Below, piece by piece: positions 50,493-59,545 of a stretch of 64,000 bases of DNA; the first letter of the stretch is position 1, and each line of letters starts with the position of its first letter. This DNA is from Pseudomonadota bacterium. GTDB taxonomy: Bacteria > Pseudomonadota > Gammaproteobacteria > Burkholderiales > Rhodocyclaceae. The stretch spans positions 17,869 to 81,868 of the forward strand of contig JAFEDK010000001.1 of assembly GCA_018241665.1 (NCBI GenBank). Direction: 5' to 3'. The notes under the pieces are model-generated. The model saw only the letters and a list, made by a program, of their open reading frames with translations. It ran no database searches and was not told where the DNA came from. Both the position numbers and the translations under genes were made by a program.

Positions 50493-52592
50493 ATGCCCCG
50501 CGTTTACGAACCCCTGACCGAAGAGCTGCTGCGCGAAGCGGACGAGTTGCTGCCCACCCTCATCCGCAACGCCCTGATCGGCATCTACATCATCCAGGAC
50601 GATCTGTTCCGTTACGTCAATCCGCGCTTCGCCGAAATGTTCGGCTACGCACAGGCAGAAATCTGCGGCCGCCTGGGCCCCACCGCGCTGATCGTGCCGG
50701 AAGACCGCTGCAAGGTCAGCGAAGCCATCTCGCGGCGCCTCCACCACGGCGCCGACACCGCCCACTACACCTTCCGCGGCCGCCGCAAGGACGGCGGCCA
50801 GATCGAGCTGGAAGTCTTCGGCAACCGCACCGAGTTCGACGGCCGCCCGGCCATCATCGGCATGCTGGTGGACATCACCGCCCGCGGCACCGCCGAACGT
50901 ACCGCCCGCGAACAGCTGCACTTCATTGGCCAGCTCATCGAAGCGATTCCCAGCCCGCTGTTCTTCAAGGACGAACACGCCCGCTACCTGGGCTGCAACA
51001 AGGCCTTCGAGGCCTTCCTCGGCAAGCCGCGGGAAGAACTGATCGGCCGCTCGGTCTTCGATATCTCGCCACCGGAGCTGGCCGCCCGCTACCACGAGGC
51101 CGACCAGGCCTTGTTCGACCACCCCGGCGTACAGACCTACGAGGCGCTGGTCTCATCGGCGGACGGCCAGAACCGGGACGTGATCTTCAACAAGGCCACC
51201 TATTTCAAGTCGGACGGCAGCCTCGGCGGCCTGGTCGGCGTGATCACCGACATCACCGACCGCAAGCAGACCGAAGCCCTGATCTGGATGCAGGCCAACT
51301 ACGACCCGCTCACCGGCCTGCCCAACCGCCGCCTGCTCAACGACCGCCTGGCCGAGCTGATGAAGCAATCCCACCGCACCCACGACTGCGTGGCGGTGAT
51401 GTTCATCGACCTGGACCGCTTCAAGGAAGTTAACGACACCCTCGGCCACGAGGCCGGCGACCGCCTGCTGGTCGAGGCGGCGCGACGCATCGTCAGCGCC
51501 GTGCGCGAGTCCGACACGGTGGCCCGCCAGGGCGGCGACGAGTTCACCGTACTGCTGCCCGGCCTCGCCGACGAAGCGCCGATCGAGCGCATCGCCGAGG
51601 ACATCATCGAGGCCCTGGCTCAGCCTTTCCAGCTCGGCCATGACATCGCCTACGTGTCGGCCAGCGTAGGCATTACCCTGTTTCCGAAGGATGCCGAGAC
51701 ACCGGCCAACATCCTGAAGAACGCCGACCAGGCCATGTACCACGCCAAGGACGAGGGCCGGAACCGCTTCAGCTACTTCTCGCCGCGCATGCAGGAAGCC
51801 GCGCTGCAACGCCTGCAGCTGGGCAAGGACCTGCGCCACGCCCTCGACCGGGGCCAGCTGAGCCTGCACTTCCAGCCCATCCTGCGCCTCGCCGACGGCC
51901 ACTTCCACAAGGCCGAAGCCCTGCTGCGCTGGAACCTGCCGGCGCGCGGCTTCGTGTCGCCGGCGGAGTTCGTACCGGTGGCGGAAGAGCTGGGGCTGAT
52001 CGACACCATCGGCACCTGGGTCTTCCGGCAGGCCATCGACATGGTTGTGCGCTGGCGGGCGATGGTATCGCCCGAGCTGGCCGACAGCCTGCAGGTCACC
52101 GTCAATGCCTCGCCCCGCCAGTTCGCCAAGGGGCGCTCGCTGGCCGTCCTGCTCGACGAGCTGATCGAAAGGAATGTCCCCGGCACCTGCATCGCGATCG
52201 AGATCACCGAGGGCCTGCTGCTCGACGAGCACCCGTCGGTCACCGCCCAGCTGGCGAGGCTCAGCGCCGCCGGCATCCAGATCTCCATCGACGACTTCGG
52301 CACCGGCTACTCGGCGATGGCCTACCTCAAGCGGATGGACATCGACACCCTCAAGATCGACCGCTCCTTCGTGCGCGACCTGACCACCGACCCCAGCGAT
52401 CTGGCGATCACCGAGGCGATCATCGCGATGGCCCACAAGCTCGACCTGGAAGTCGTCGCCGAAGGCGTCGAGAGCGAAGCCCAATGCGAACGCCTGGCCG
52501 CCGCCGGCTGTGATTACGGCCAGGGCTACCTGTTCTCCCCGCCGCTGCCGGAAGACGCCTTCTTCGACTTTATCGCCCGCCATCGGCCATGA
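50493..52592 (+). CDS. PAS-PAS-GGDEF-EAL cyclic di-GMP protein
   Basis: A 699-aa cytoplasmic protein. Two PAS domains (about 20-135 and 140-265), then GGDEF (intact at 347-351, with an RESD inhibitory site five residues before) and EAL (EAL at 475-477, ALLRWN; later DDFGTGYSAMAYLKRM and DRSFVRDL). Both catalytic signatures look complete, so it may make and break cyclic di-GMP depending on PAS input. Its stop overlaps the hybrid kinase start (ATGA), and that gene overlaps the response regulator, forming a three-gene operon. Confidence 0.94.
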   Translation: MPRVYEPLTEELLREADELLPTLIRNALIGIYIIQDDLFRYVNPRFAEMFGYAQAEICGRLGPTALIVPEDRCKVSEAISRRLHHGADTAHYTFRGRRKDGGQIELEVFGNRTEFDGRPAIIGMLVDITARGTAERTAREQLHFIGQLIEAIPSPLFFKDEHARYLGCNKAFEAFLGKPREELIGRSVFDISPPELAARYHEADQALFDHPGVQTYEALVSSADGQNRDVIFNKATYFKSDGSLGGLVGVITDITDRKQTEALIWMQANYDPLTGLPNRRLLNDRLAELMKQSHRTHDCVAVMFIDLDRFKEVNDTLGHEAGDRLLVEAARRIVSAVRESDTVARQGGDEFTVLLPGLADEAPIERIAEDIIEALAQPFQLGHDIAYVSASVGITLFPKDAETPANILKNADQAMYHAKDEGRNRFSYFSPRMQEAALQRLQLGKDLRHALDRGQLSLHFQPILRLADGHFHKAEALLRWNLPARGFVSPAEFVPVAEELGLIDTIGTWVFRQAIDMVVRWRAMVSPELADSLQVTVNASPRQFAKGRSLAVLLDELIERNVPGTCIAIEITEGLLLDEHPSVTAQLARLSAAGIQISIDDFGTGYSAMAYLKRMDIDTLKIDRSFVRDLTTDPSDLAITEAIIAMAHKLDLEVVAEGVESEAQCERLAAAGCDYGQGYLFSPPLPEDAFFDFIARHRP

Positions 52593-54637
52593 CCTCCCGC
52601 CTGCCGCCCTCCAGCTCCGGCAAGCCCGCCACCCCCGAGGAACTGCGGCGCTACGACCTGCTGCTGGCCGGCCTCGACCTGCTCGACCAGGCCATCGCGG
52701 TGTTCGATGCCAGCCCCAAGCTGGTGACCTGGAACAAGGCCCTGCAACGCCTGCTCGACTTCCCCGAGGAAATGGTGCGGGTCGGCACCCCCTTCGAGGA
52801 CTTCGTGCGCTTCAATGCCCAGCGCGGTGAATACGGCGGCAACGACGCCGAAGTGGAACGCCTGGTGGCCGAGCGGATGGCCTCGGTGCGTTCCTTCCAG
52901 CCCCACCAGGCCGAGCGCATCCGCCCCAACGGCCAGGTACTGCAGATCCGTGGCGTGCCGATCCCCAACCTGGGCTTCGTGACCCTGTGGACCGACATCA
53001 CCGAGCAGCGCCGTTACGAGCAGCTCATCGAACGCCAGAACGCCGAGCTGGAAAGCCGCGTCAGCGCCCGCACCGCCGAACTGGAGGCGGCCACCACGCG
53101 CCTGGACGCACTGGCCGGCCAGCTGGCCCGCAGCGAGGAACGCCTGCGCCTGATCATGGACGCCATCCCGGCGCTGATCGCCTACGTGGACGCCGACGAG
53201 CGCTACATCTTCGCCAACCGCGGCTACACCGAATGGTTCGGCATCGACCCGACGCAGATCATCGGGCGCAGCATCGCCGAAGTCTTCGGCCCCGAGGCCT
53301 ACACGCAGATCCGGCCCTACATCGCCCAGGCCGCCGGCGGCGAGCAGGTCAGTTACGAGTACTCGCGCATCAACCCGGCCGGTCGCCCGGTGCATGCCCG
53401 CAGCGCGCTGGTGCCCGAGGTCTCGCCGAGCGGCGGTGTGCAGGGCTACTTCGTGCTGTCCATCGACATCACCGAGCAGAAGGCCAGCCAGGCCGCGCTG
53501 ATCCAGGCCCAGAAGATGGAGGCCGTCGGCCAGCTCACCGGCGGCCTGGCCCACGACTTCAACAACCTGCTCACCATCATCACCGGCAACCTGGCCACCC
53601 TGCGCGACAAGCTGCCGGCCCACCAGGGCTACGACGACTACCTGGAGCCGGCCCTGTCGGCCGCGCGGCGCGGCACCGAGCTGATCCGCCGCCTGCTGAC
53701 CTTCTCGCGCCAGCAACCGCTGGAGCCCAGCCCGGTGGAAGTCGGCGCGCTGGTGCACGGCATGACCTCGCTGCTGTCCCGCTCCCTCACCGAGCGCATC
53801 CACATGCAGCTCGATCTGCCGGCGGACAAGCTCTACGCACTGGTGGACCCGCACCAGCTGGAGAGCGCCCTGCTCAACCTGGCCATCAACGCCCGCGACG
53901 CGATGCCCGACGGCGGCGAGCTGCGGGTCGCGGTGAGCCACCGCCAGGTCACCCCGAGCATCGCCCAGCAGGCCGAGGTCCCGCCCGGCGACTACGTCCA
54001 GTTCGACGTCTCCGACACCGGCTCGGGCATTGCGCCGGAGCTGCTGCCGCGCCTCTTCGAACCCTTCTTCACCACCAAGGCCTTCGGCGCCGGCAGCGGC
54101 CTCGGCCTGGCCATGGTGTATGGCTTTATCCGCCAGTCCGGCGGCAACATCCGGGTGCTCAGCACGCCGGGGGCCGGCACCAACGTACGCTTCATCGTGC
54201 CGATGACCGACGCCCCGGCGCCAGCCCCCGGCCCCGCCGCTCCCGCCGCCACCGCCACCGAGAATGCCCACCGCCTGGTGCTACTGGTCGAGGACGAACC
54301 CGAGGTTCGGAAAGTGATCCGCCAGCAGCTCACCGAACTGGGCTACCCGGTCCTCGAAGCCGGCAACGGCCTCGAGGCGAAGGCCTTGCTGGAGGCCGTG
54401 GAGGACATCGCACTGCTGCTCTCCGACACCGTGATGCCCGGCCTCGGCGGACGGGAACTGGCCGCCGAGGCCCGCGCGCTGCGCCCCGAGCTGCCGATCC
54501 TGCTGATCACCGGCTACGCCACCGGCGAACCGCCGGCTGGCATGCCCGACATCCCGACCCTGCGCAAACCCTTCGAGCGCAGCGCCCTCGCCGCGGCCCT
54601 CACCGCCCTCGACCATCCGGAGACTCCGGCACCATGA
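52589..54637 (+). CDS. Soluble PAS hybrid histidine kinase
   Basis: A 682-aa kinase without membrane helices. N-terminal PAS (about 25-140; a PAS-7-like [22 protein letters not shown]), coiled coil (about 145-190), second PAS (about 190-300), dimerisation domain with H322 in [13 protein letters not shown] (the HDFNN family), ATPase ([31 protein letters not shown]), and a receiver with D613 in [13 protein letters not shown]. Translationally coupled to the GGDEF-EAL gene before and the OmpR-like regulator after it; together they look like one signalling unit linking phosphorelay and cyclic di-GMP. Confidence 0.94.
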   Translation: MTSRLPPSSSGKPATPEELRRYDLLLAGLDLLDQAIAVFDASPKLVTWNKALQRLLDFPEEMVRVGTPFEDFVRFNAQRGEYGGNDAEVERLVAERMASVRSFQPHQAERIRPNGQVLQIRGVPIPNLGFVTLWTDITEQRRYEQLIERQNAELESRVSARTAELEAATTRLDALAGQLARSEERLRLIMDAIPALIAYVDADERYIFANRGYTEWFGIDPTQIIGRSIAEVFGPEAYTQIRPYIAQAAGGEQVSYEYSRINPAGRPVHARSALVPEVSPSGGVQGYFVLSIDITEQKASQAALIQAQKMEAVGQLTGGLAHDFNNLLTIITGNLATLRDKLPAHQGYDDYLEPALSAARRGTELIRRLLTFSRQQPLEPSPVEVGALVHGMTSLLSRSLTERIHMQLDLPADKLYALVDPHQLESALLNLAINARDAMPDGGELRVAVSHRQVTPSIAQQAEVPPGDYVQFDVSDTGSGIAPELLPRLFEPFFTTKAFGAGSGLGLAMVYGFIRQSGGNIRVLSTPGAGTNVRFIVPMTDAPAPAPGPAAPAATATENAHRLVLLVEDEPEVRKVIRQQLTELGYPVLEAGNGLEAKALLEAVEDIALLLSDTVMPGLGGRELAAEARALRPELPILLITGYATGEPPAGMPDIPTLRKPFERSALAAALTALDHPETPAP

Positions 54638-55353
54638 CCGCCGCCGACAAGGACAGCCCCCTGATCTTCATCGTCGAAGATGAAGCCGACATCGCCCGCC
54701 TTATCGCCAGCAGCCTCGCCGAATACGGTTTCCGCAGCGAGAGCTTCGGCAGCGGCCGCGCGCTGCTGGCGCGGGCCCGCCGCGTGCAGCCGGAGCTGGC
54801 CATCCTCGACCTCGGCCTGCCCGACATGGACGGCCTGCAGGTGCTGCGCGAACTGCAGGAGCAGCACCCCTGCGCGGCCCTGATCCTGACCGGCCGCGAC
54901 GGCCTCACCGACCGGGTGCTGGGCCTTGAACTCGGCGCCGACGACTACCTGGTCAAGCCCTTCGAACCCCGCGAGCTGGTGGCCCGCGTGCGCTCCATCC
55001 TGCGCCGCTACCAGAAGGCCGCCGCACAGGAAGCCAGCGGCCACAGCAGCGCACTCTTTGCGGGCTGGCATTTCGATCTCGGCCGCCTCCACCTCAGCGC
55101 CGCCGACGGCCGCGAAGTGACCCTGTCGGCCGCCGAGGCGGCCCTGCTGCAGACCCTGCTGAAGCGCCCCAACAAGATCCTGACCCGCGAACAGCTGATC
55201 GGAGAACGCGACCTCGACCCCTTCGACCGCAGCATCGATGTGCGCATCTCGCGCCTCCGCCGCAAGCTGGAGGATGACCCACAGGATCCGAAGATCATCA
55301 AGACGGTATACGGCGCCGGCTACCTGCTGTGCGCCGCCGTGGAGTGGGAATAA
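54634..55353 (+). CDS. OmpR-family response regulator
   Basis: A 239-aa regulator. The receiver has IFIVEDEADIARL, a phosphoacceptor Asp in LAILDLGLPDMDGL and Lys in DDYLVKPFEPRELV. A winged-helix domain closes the protein (LSAAEAALLQTLLKRPNKIL, SIDVRISRLRRKLEDDP, VYGAGYLL). Start ATG overlaps the kinase stop (ATGA). The operon ends 25 bases before a REP, whose hairpin could limit downstream transcription. Confidence 0.95.
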   Translation: MTAADKDSPLIFIVEDEADIARLIASSLAEYGFRSESFGSGRALLARARRVQPELAILDLGLPDMDGLQVLRELQEQHPCAALILTGRDGLTDRVLGLELGADDYLVKPFEPRELVARVRSILRRYQKAAAQEASGHSSALFAGWHFDLGRLHLSAADGREVTLSAAEAALLQTLLKRPNKILTREQLIGERDLDPFDRSIDVRISRLRRKLEDDPQDPKIIKTVYGAGYLLCAAVEWE

Positions 55354-55377
55354 CCGTAGGCTGTGAGGGGAAAAACT

Positions 55378-55444
55378 GTGGGGGCGAATTCATTCGCCCA
55401 CCGCGGGTTGCATCACATCCGCGGGCGAATGAATTCGCCCCCAC
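55378..55444. repeat. REP-type inverted repeat pair
   Basis: Canonical arms around a spacer of about 24 bp, just after the OmpR-type regulator stop and before the VOC gene. Confidence 0.93.
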
Positions 55445-55469
55445 AGATCACTCCTCACAGATCACTCCT
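55442..55469. repeat. 14-bp tandem repeat (2 units) starting in the REP edge
   Basis: CACAGATCACTCCT twice, then CACAC. The first CAC belongs to the REP arm. Confidence 0.9.
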
Positions 55470-55565
55470 CACACAACCCTACGCATTGCATCCAATCCCA
55501 CGGCGAGCCCGATCCCGCCGCGACTCCCGTAGAATGCCGGCTCCTTTAGGAGGGAAAAACCAATC

Positions 55566-56039
55566 ATGACAAGACCATTCAAAGTACTCGGCGTCCAGCA
55601 GATCGCCATCGGCGGCCCGTCCAAGGACCGCCTGCGCACCCTGTGGGTGGACATGTTCGGCCTCGAAGTCACCGGCACTTTCAAGTCGGAACGGGAGAAC
55701 GTGGACGAGGACATCACCGCCATGGGCAAGGGTCCGTTCAAGGTCGAGGTCGACCTGATGCAGCCCCTCGACCCCGAGAAGAAGCCAGCCGTGCACACCA
55801 CCCCGCTGAACCACGTGGGCCTGTGGATCGACGACCTGCCGAAGGCCGTCGAGTGGCTCACCGCCAACGGCGTGCGTTTTGCGCCGGGCGGCATCCGCAA
55901 GGGCGCCGCCGGCTTCGACATCACCTTCCTCCACCCCAAGGGCAACGAAGAATTCCCCATCGGTGGTGAAGGCGTGCTGGTCGAACTGGTCCAGGCCCCG
56001 CAGGAAGTGATCGACGCCTTCGCCAAGCTGGCCGGCTGA
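55566..56039 (+). CDS. VOC superfamily protein (glyoxalase/epimerase-like)
   Basis: A 157-aa vicinal-oxygen-chelate protein with two beta-alpha-beta-beta-beta modules: [13 protein letters not shown]...[11 protein letters not shown] and [23 protein letters not shown]...[10 protein letters not shown]. Metal ligands likely include the His of LNHVGLW and the Glu of LVELVQ; the usual first His of DHIAI is Gln here. Methylmalonyl-CoA epimerase and lactoylglutathione lyase are relatives; with icmF nearby an epimerase-like role is tempting but unproven. GGAGG precedes the ATG. Confidence 0.82.
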   Translation: MTRPFKVLGVQQIAIGGPSKDRLRTLWVDMFGLEVTGTFKSERENVDEDITAMGKGPFKVEVDLMQPLDPEKKPAVHTTPLNHVGLWIDDLPKAVEWLTANGVRFAPGGIRKGAAGFDITFLHPKGNEEFPIGGEGVLVELVQAPQEVIDAFAKLAG

Positions 56040-56056
56040 GCACCCGCAGTAAACGA

Positions 56057-56092
56057 CGAAGGGCCGGGCCTCTTGCGGGGACCGGCCCTTCG
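56057..56092. terminator. Bidirectional hairpin between convergent genes
   Basis: CGAAGGGCCGG and CCGGCCCTTCG form an 11-bp stem with a 14-nt loop, between the VOC gene (+) and the zinc peptidase gene (-). There is no strong T-run. Confidence 0.6.
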
Positions 56093-56107
56093 CACGTCTA
56101 GCGCCGC

Positions 56108-56962
56108 TTACAGCGTCTTGGCCTGGAAAGTGTTGCAGTCCTTCACCTGGCCGCTCGCCATGCCGCGCTTGAACCAGCGCACCCGCTGCTCCGACGAGCC
56201 GTGGGTGAAGCTGTCCGGCACCGCGTAACCCTTGGCCTGCTTCTGCAGGGTGTCGTCGCCGATGGCAGTGGCCGCACGCAGCGCCTCCTCCAGGTCGCCC
56301 TGATCGAGGATATGGCGGGCCGTATCGGCGTTTTTCGCCCACACGCCGGCCAGGCAGTCTGCCTGCAGTTCCAGGCGCACCGACAACGCATTCGCCTCCC
56401 GCTCGCCGGCCCGCTCCCGCGCCGCCTGTACCTTGGCCGACACCCCGAGCAGGTTCTGCACGTGGTGCCCGACCTCGTGGGCGATTACATAGGCCTGGGC
56501 GAAATCCCCCGGCGCCTTGAAGCGCGTCTTCAGTTCCTGATAGAAACCCAGGTCGATATAGACCTTGTGGTCCGCCGGACAGTAGAACGGCCCCATCGCC
56601 GCCTGCCCGGTGCCACAGGCAGTGCGGGTAGCGCCGGTAAACAGCACCAGCTTCGGATCCTCGTACTGCTTGCCGGCCTGGCGGAAGAGTTGCTGCCAGG
56701 TGTCCTCGGTCTCGGCCAGCACCTTGCGCACAAACTTCGTCTCCGCGTCGTTGGCCGGCGCACGGTGCGGCTCCACCGCTGGCGGCGGCGCCGACACATG
56801 GGATGCCTGGTTCAGCACGACCCGAGGATCGATACCGAAATACATCGCCACCAGCGCCAGCACCACGGTCCCGACGCCGATCCCGCCCACGGGTAAGCCA
56901 CCGCCCCCGCCACCGCGCCGGTCCTCGACGTTGTCGCTTTCCCGGCTGTCGTCCAAACGCAT
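56108..56962 (-). CDS. Neutral zinc metallopeptidase, YpfJ/KPN_02809 family
   Basis: A 284-aa membrane-anchored peptidase-like protein (PF04228). It starts MRLDDSRESDNVEDRRG with a strong GGAGG upstream, has one membrane helix (about 28-50), and a periplasmic domain with HEVGHH at 162-167, RLELQADCLAGVW as the downstream ligand region and FTHGSSEQRVRWFKRG near the end. Cys residues in TACGTGQ, FYCPAD and DCNTF are family-typical. The function is poorly known despite the clear zinc site. A possible promoter element GATAAT lies upstream on the minus strand. Confidence 0.92.
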   Translation of the reverse strand: MRLDDSRESDNVEDRRGGGGGGLPVGGIGVGTVVLALVAMYFGIDPRVVLNQASHVSAPPPAVEPHRAPANDAETKFVRKVLAETEDTWQQLFRQAGKQYEDPKLVLFTGATRTACGTGQAAMGPFYCPADHKVYIDLGFYQELKTRFKAPGDFAQAYVIAHEVGHHVQNLLGVSAKVQAARERAGEREANALSVRLELQADCLAGVWAKNADTARHILDQGDLEEALRAATAIGDDTLQKQAKGYAVPDSFTHGSSEQRVRWFKRGMASGQVKDCNTFQAKTL

Positions 56963-57011
56963 AAAACCTCCTTCAAGACTTGCAACGCCTTGCCGCGCCG
57001 CAACATTTTCC

Positions 57012-57040
57012 TTGTGCGATGGGCGCATTATCGCTATAGT
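57012..57040 (+). promoter_or_regulatory. Candidate sigma70 promoter for the DEAD-box helicase
   Basis: TTGTGC (57012-57017), 17-bp spacer, TATAGT (57035-57040). Transcription from here would give a leader of about 205 nt before the helicase ATG. Confidence 0.4.
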
Positions 57041-57171
57041 CCGCGGTCCGGTGCAAAAAGCGGTTTCGCACCGAGTCACATCGTCCCTGACCTTCTTATA
57101 TCTCCCGTATTAGACGTGAGGTTGTCCTGATCGGTTAGTGCCGATATGCCAGTCAGGCAGCCATTCAGTCG

Positions 57172-57207
57172 CACGCGTTTTCGCGTGGCGGCGCGTTGCC
57201 GTTTTTT
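57172..57207 (+). promoter_or_regulatory. Attenuator-like structure in the helicase leader
   Basis: CACGCG-TTTT-CGCGTG forms a 6-bp hairpin, followed by a small CGGC/GCCG stem immediately ahead of TTTTTT. It resembles a weak intrinsic terminator inside the long 5' leader of the DEAD-box gene, as expected for RNA-structure or temperature control. Confidence 0.4.
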
Positions 57208-57252
57208 CTTCGCGGGCACCGCATCCGCAATACAAAAGATAAGGAAGCGAAC

Positions 57253-58785
57253 ATGGATTTCGCCACTCTCGGGCTCTCCGAACAGATCGTCAAAGCCGTT
57301 GCCGACGCCGGCTACACCGAACCCACCCCGGTCCAGCAAGCCGCCATTCCGGCCGCCCTCGCCGGCAAGGATCTCGTGGTTTCCAGCCAGACCGGCTCCG
57401 GCAAGACCGCAGCCTTCATGCTGCCGTCCCTGGAGCGCCTGACCACCGAATCCACCATCAAGGCCCGCGGCCCCCGCGTGCTGGTGCTCACCCCCACCCG
57501 CGAACTGGCCGTCCAGGTCACCGACGCCTGCAAGGGCTACGGCAAGAACCTGCGCTACGCGAAGGCCGTCAGCGTGGTCGGCGGCATGCCCTACCCGGTG
57601 CAGAACAAGCTGCTGTCCAGCCCCTATGAAATCCTGGTGGCCACCCCCGGCCGCCTGATGGACCAGATGAACAGCGGCCGCATCGACTTCGGCCGCCTGG
57701 AAATCCTGATCCTCGACGAAGCCGACCGCATGCTCGACATGGGCTTCGTGGACGACATCGAGGCCATCGTCGCCAAGCTGCCGGCCGAGCGCCAGACCCT
57801 GTTCTTCTCGGCCACCCTCGACGGCCAGGTCGCGCGCATGATGCAGCGCCTGCTGAAGGATCCGGAGCGCATCGAGATCGCCTCCGCGCAGACCCGCCAC
57901 GAGAACATCGAACAGCGCCTGCTGGTCGCCGACGACATCAGCCACAAGAACCGTCTGCTCGACGGCATCCTGCGTGACGTGGGCGTCGAACAAGCCATCG
58001 TGTTCACCGCCACCAAGCGCGACGCCGATGCCCTGACGCTGAACCTGGAATCCCAGGGCCACTCGGTTGCCGCCCTGCACGGCGACATGAACCAGCGCAT
58101 GCGCACCCGCACGCTGGACCAGCTGCGTCGTGGCCACCTGCGCGTGCTGATCGCCACCGACGTGGCCGCCCGCGGCATCGACGTGCGCACCATCAGCCAC
58201 GTGATCAACTACGACCTGCCGAAGGTTGCCGCCGACTACGTGCACCGCATCGGCCGTACCGGCCGCGGCGGCTCCAGCGGCATCGCCATCAGCCTGGCCG
58301 AGCGCCGTGACGTGCGCCTGCTGCGCGCCATCGAACGCTACACCCGCCAGCCGCTGGCCGTGCACACCCTGCCCGGCCTCGAGCCGCGCACCACGCTGCC
58401 GGCCGACGAGCGCCGCCCCGGTGGTCCGCGCCGTGACGGCCGCGGCTACGGCAACGGCGGCGGTCGCTTCGGCGACAAGCGCCCGTCCGGCGGCTTCGGC
58501 AGTGGCGCGGGTCGTTTCGACCGCGAGCGTCGCGACGACAACCGTGGCGAAGGCCGCAGCGCCAGCCCCTGGGGCGGCAACAGCGAAGGCCGCCGTGATT
58601 TCCGTGACGCCCCCCGCCGCGCCGATGGCGCCAGCGCACCGCGTCATCCGGAACACCGTACCGAGTTTCCCCACGTGGCCAAGCGCAGCTCCACCCACCA
58701 CAATGCCGGCGGCTTCGGCGGCGGACGCAGCGAAGGCACCGGCGGCAAGCCGCGCGCTGGCCGCACCTTCAACCGCGACCGCTAA
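57253..58785 (+). CDS. DEAD-box ATP-dependent RNA helicase (RhlE type)
   Basis: A 510-aa helicase. Q motif FATLGLSEQIVKAVADAGYT (start region), Walker A SSQTGSGKTAAFM, PTRELA, DEAD at residue 155 (ILDEADRML), SAT, then the second domain with IVFTATKR, ATDVAARGID and HRIGRTGRGG. The last 120 residues are Gly/Arg-rich with many RGG-like pieces (GRGYGNGGGRFGDKRPSGG), an RNA-binding tail as in RhlE/cold-shock helicases. AAGGAAG precedes the ATG. Long leader with hairpins and strong terminator downstream suggest a single-gene, condition-controlled unit. Confidence 0.93.
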   Translation: MDFATLGLSEQIVKAVADAGYTEPTPVQQAAIPAALAGKDLVVSSQTGSGKTAAFMLPSLERLTTESTIKARGPRVLVLTPTRELAVQVTDACKGYGKNLRYAKAVSVVGGMPYPVQNKLLSSPYEILVATPGRLMDQMNSGRIDFGRLEILILDEADRMLDMGFVDDIEAIVAKLPAERQTLFFSATLDGQVARMMQRLLKDPERIEIASAQTRHENIEQRLLVADDISHKNRLLDGILRDVGVEQAIVFTATKRDADALTLNLESQGHSVAALHGDMNQRMRTRTLDQLRRGHLRVLIATDVAARGIDVRTISHVINYDLPKVAADYVHRIGRTGRGGSSGIAISLAERRDVRLLRAIERYTRQPLAVHTLPGLEPRTTLPADERRPGGPRRDGRGYGNGGGRFGDKRPSGGFGSGAGRFDRERRDDNRGEGRSASPWGGNSEGRRDFRDAPRRADGASAPRHPEHRTEFPHVAKRSSTHHNAGGFGGGRSEGTGGKPRAGRTFNRDR

Positions 58786-58824
58786 CACTGCAGCAGCGCC
58801 GGGCCACAGCCCGGCTCGCGGCAC

Positions 58825-58860
58825 ATGACAAGGGGGCGTCCACGGACGCCCCCTTGTCAT
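58825..58860 (+). terminator. Strong hairpin terminator after the helicase gene
   Basis: ATGACAAGGGGGCGTC and its exact complement form a 16-bp stem with a CACG loop, 40 bases after the helicase stop. The 3' side ends CTTGTCAT without a long T-run, but the stem is very stable. Confidence 0.8.
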
Positions 58861-59053
58861 GCGTGCATCCCCCGTATCTCGACAAAAGCAAGACAGGGCG
58901 CCCTTCCGCGCGCGGTGGGCGGAAACAGGAATAGCGTCAAAAGACCCCTCAATTCCTGAGGTGGATCAACTGCCGGCCATCTATGATGGAATACAGTTTC
59001 CGGCACGCAGCATTCCGGCCTGCCCGGCGCTCATTCCAAAAGGGGGAAAAACC

Positions 59054-59485
59054 ATGAAAATCACCAGTCCCGTCATCGGCGAAATCGAAGTATCGTCGGA
59101 CCGCATCATCGAATTCCCGAACGGCCTGCCCGGCTTTGAAACGGCCCGCCAGTTCACGCTGCTGCACCCGGAAGGCAATGATGCACCGAACATCTTCGTG
59201 CTGCAGGGCGTGGACAACCCCGAAGTGACCTTCACCGTCACCACGCCGGATGTGCTCGGACTGAACTATGAATTCGCGCTGACCGACGACGAAATCGCCG
59301 CACTCCAGCTCGGCAATCCGGACGACGTCAGCGTGCTGCTGATCGTCCGCAACAACGATGCGGACACTGCCGCGCCGCAGGTCAACGTGATGGGTCCGCT
59401 GGTCGTCAATACCGCCTCCCGCCGTGCAATCCAGAAGATCATCGGCCGCGTCGACACCAGTGTGACGCTGCGCGCCGTCGCCTGA
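59054..59485 (+). CDS. fliW: Flagellar assembly factor FliW
   Basis: A 143-aa FliW: MKITSPVIGEIEVSSDRIIE followed by FPNGLPGFETARQFTLL, then DVLGLNYEFALTDDEIAALQ and NTASRRAIQKIIG. FliW binds flagellin and antagonises CsrA to couple flagellin translation to filament export. GGGGGAAAA precedes the ATG. It is a lone gene here without csrA or fliC. The 58861-59053 region before it shows no convincing sigma28 box. Confidence 0.92.
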   Translation: MKITSPVIGEIEVSSDRIIEFPNGLPGFETARQFTLLHPEGNDAPNIFVLQGVDNPEVTFTVTTPDVLGLNYEFALTDDEIAALQLGNPDDVSVLLIVRNNDADTAAPQVNVMGPLVVNTASRRAIQKIIGRVDTSVTLRAVA

Positions 59486-59506
59486 ACGCTTTCTGCATCA
59501 CGCCGG

Positions 59507-59545
59507 ACGGCCTCCCGCCCTGCCTGGGCCGGAGGCCGTTTCCTT
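59507..59545 (+). terminator. Terminator after fliW
   Basis: ACGGCCTCC and GGAGGCCGT pair as a 9-bp stem around 15 nt and are followed by TTCCTT. It ends at the stop of the convergent namZ gene, so it may serve both. Confidence 0.7.

Noticed and set aside
58861-59053. Sigma28 flagellar promoter for fliW
   Set aside because: GCCGGCCA occurs, but no TAAA-like element at the required distance.
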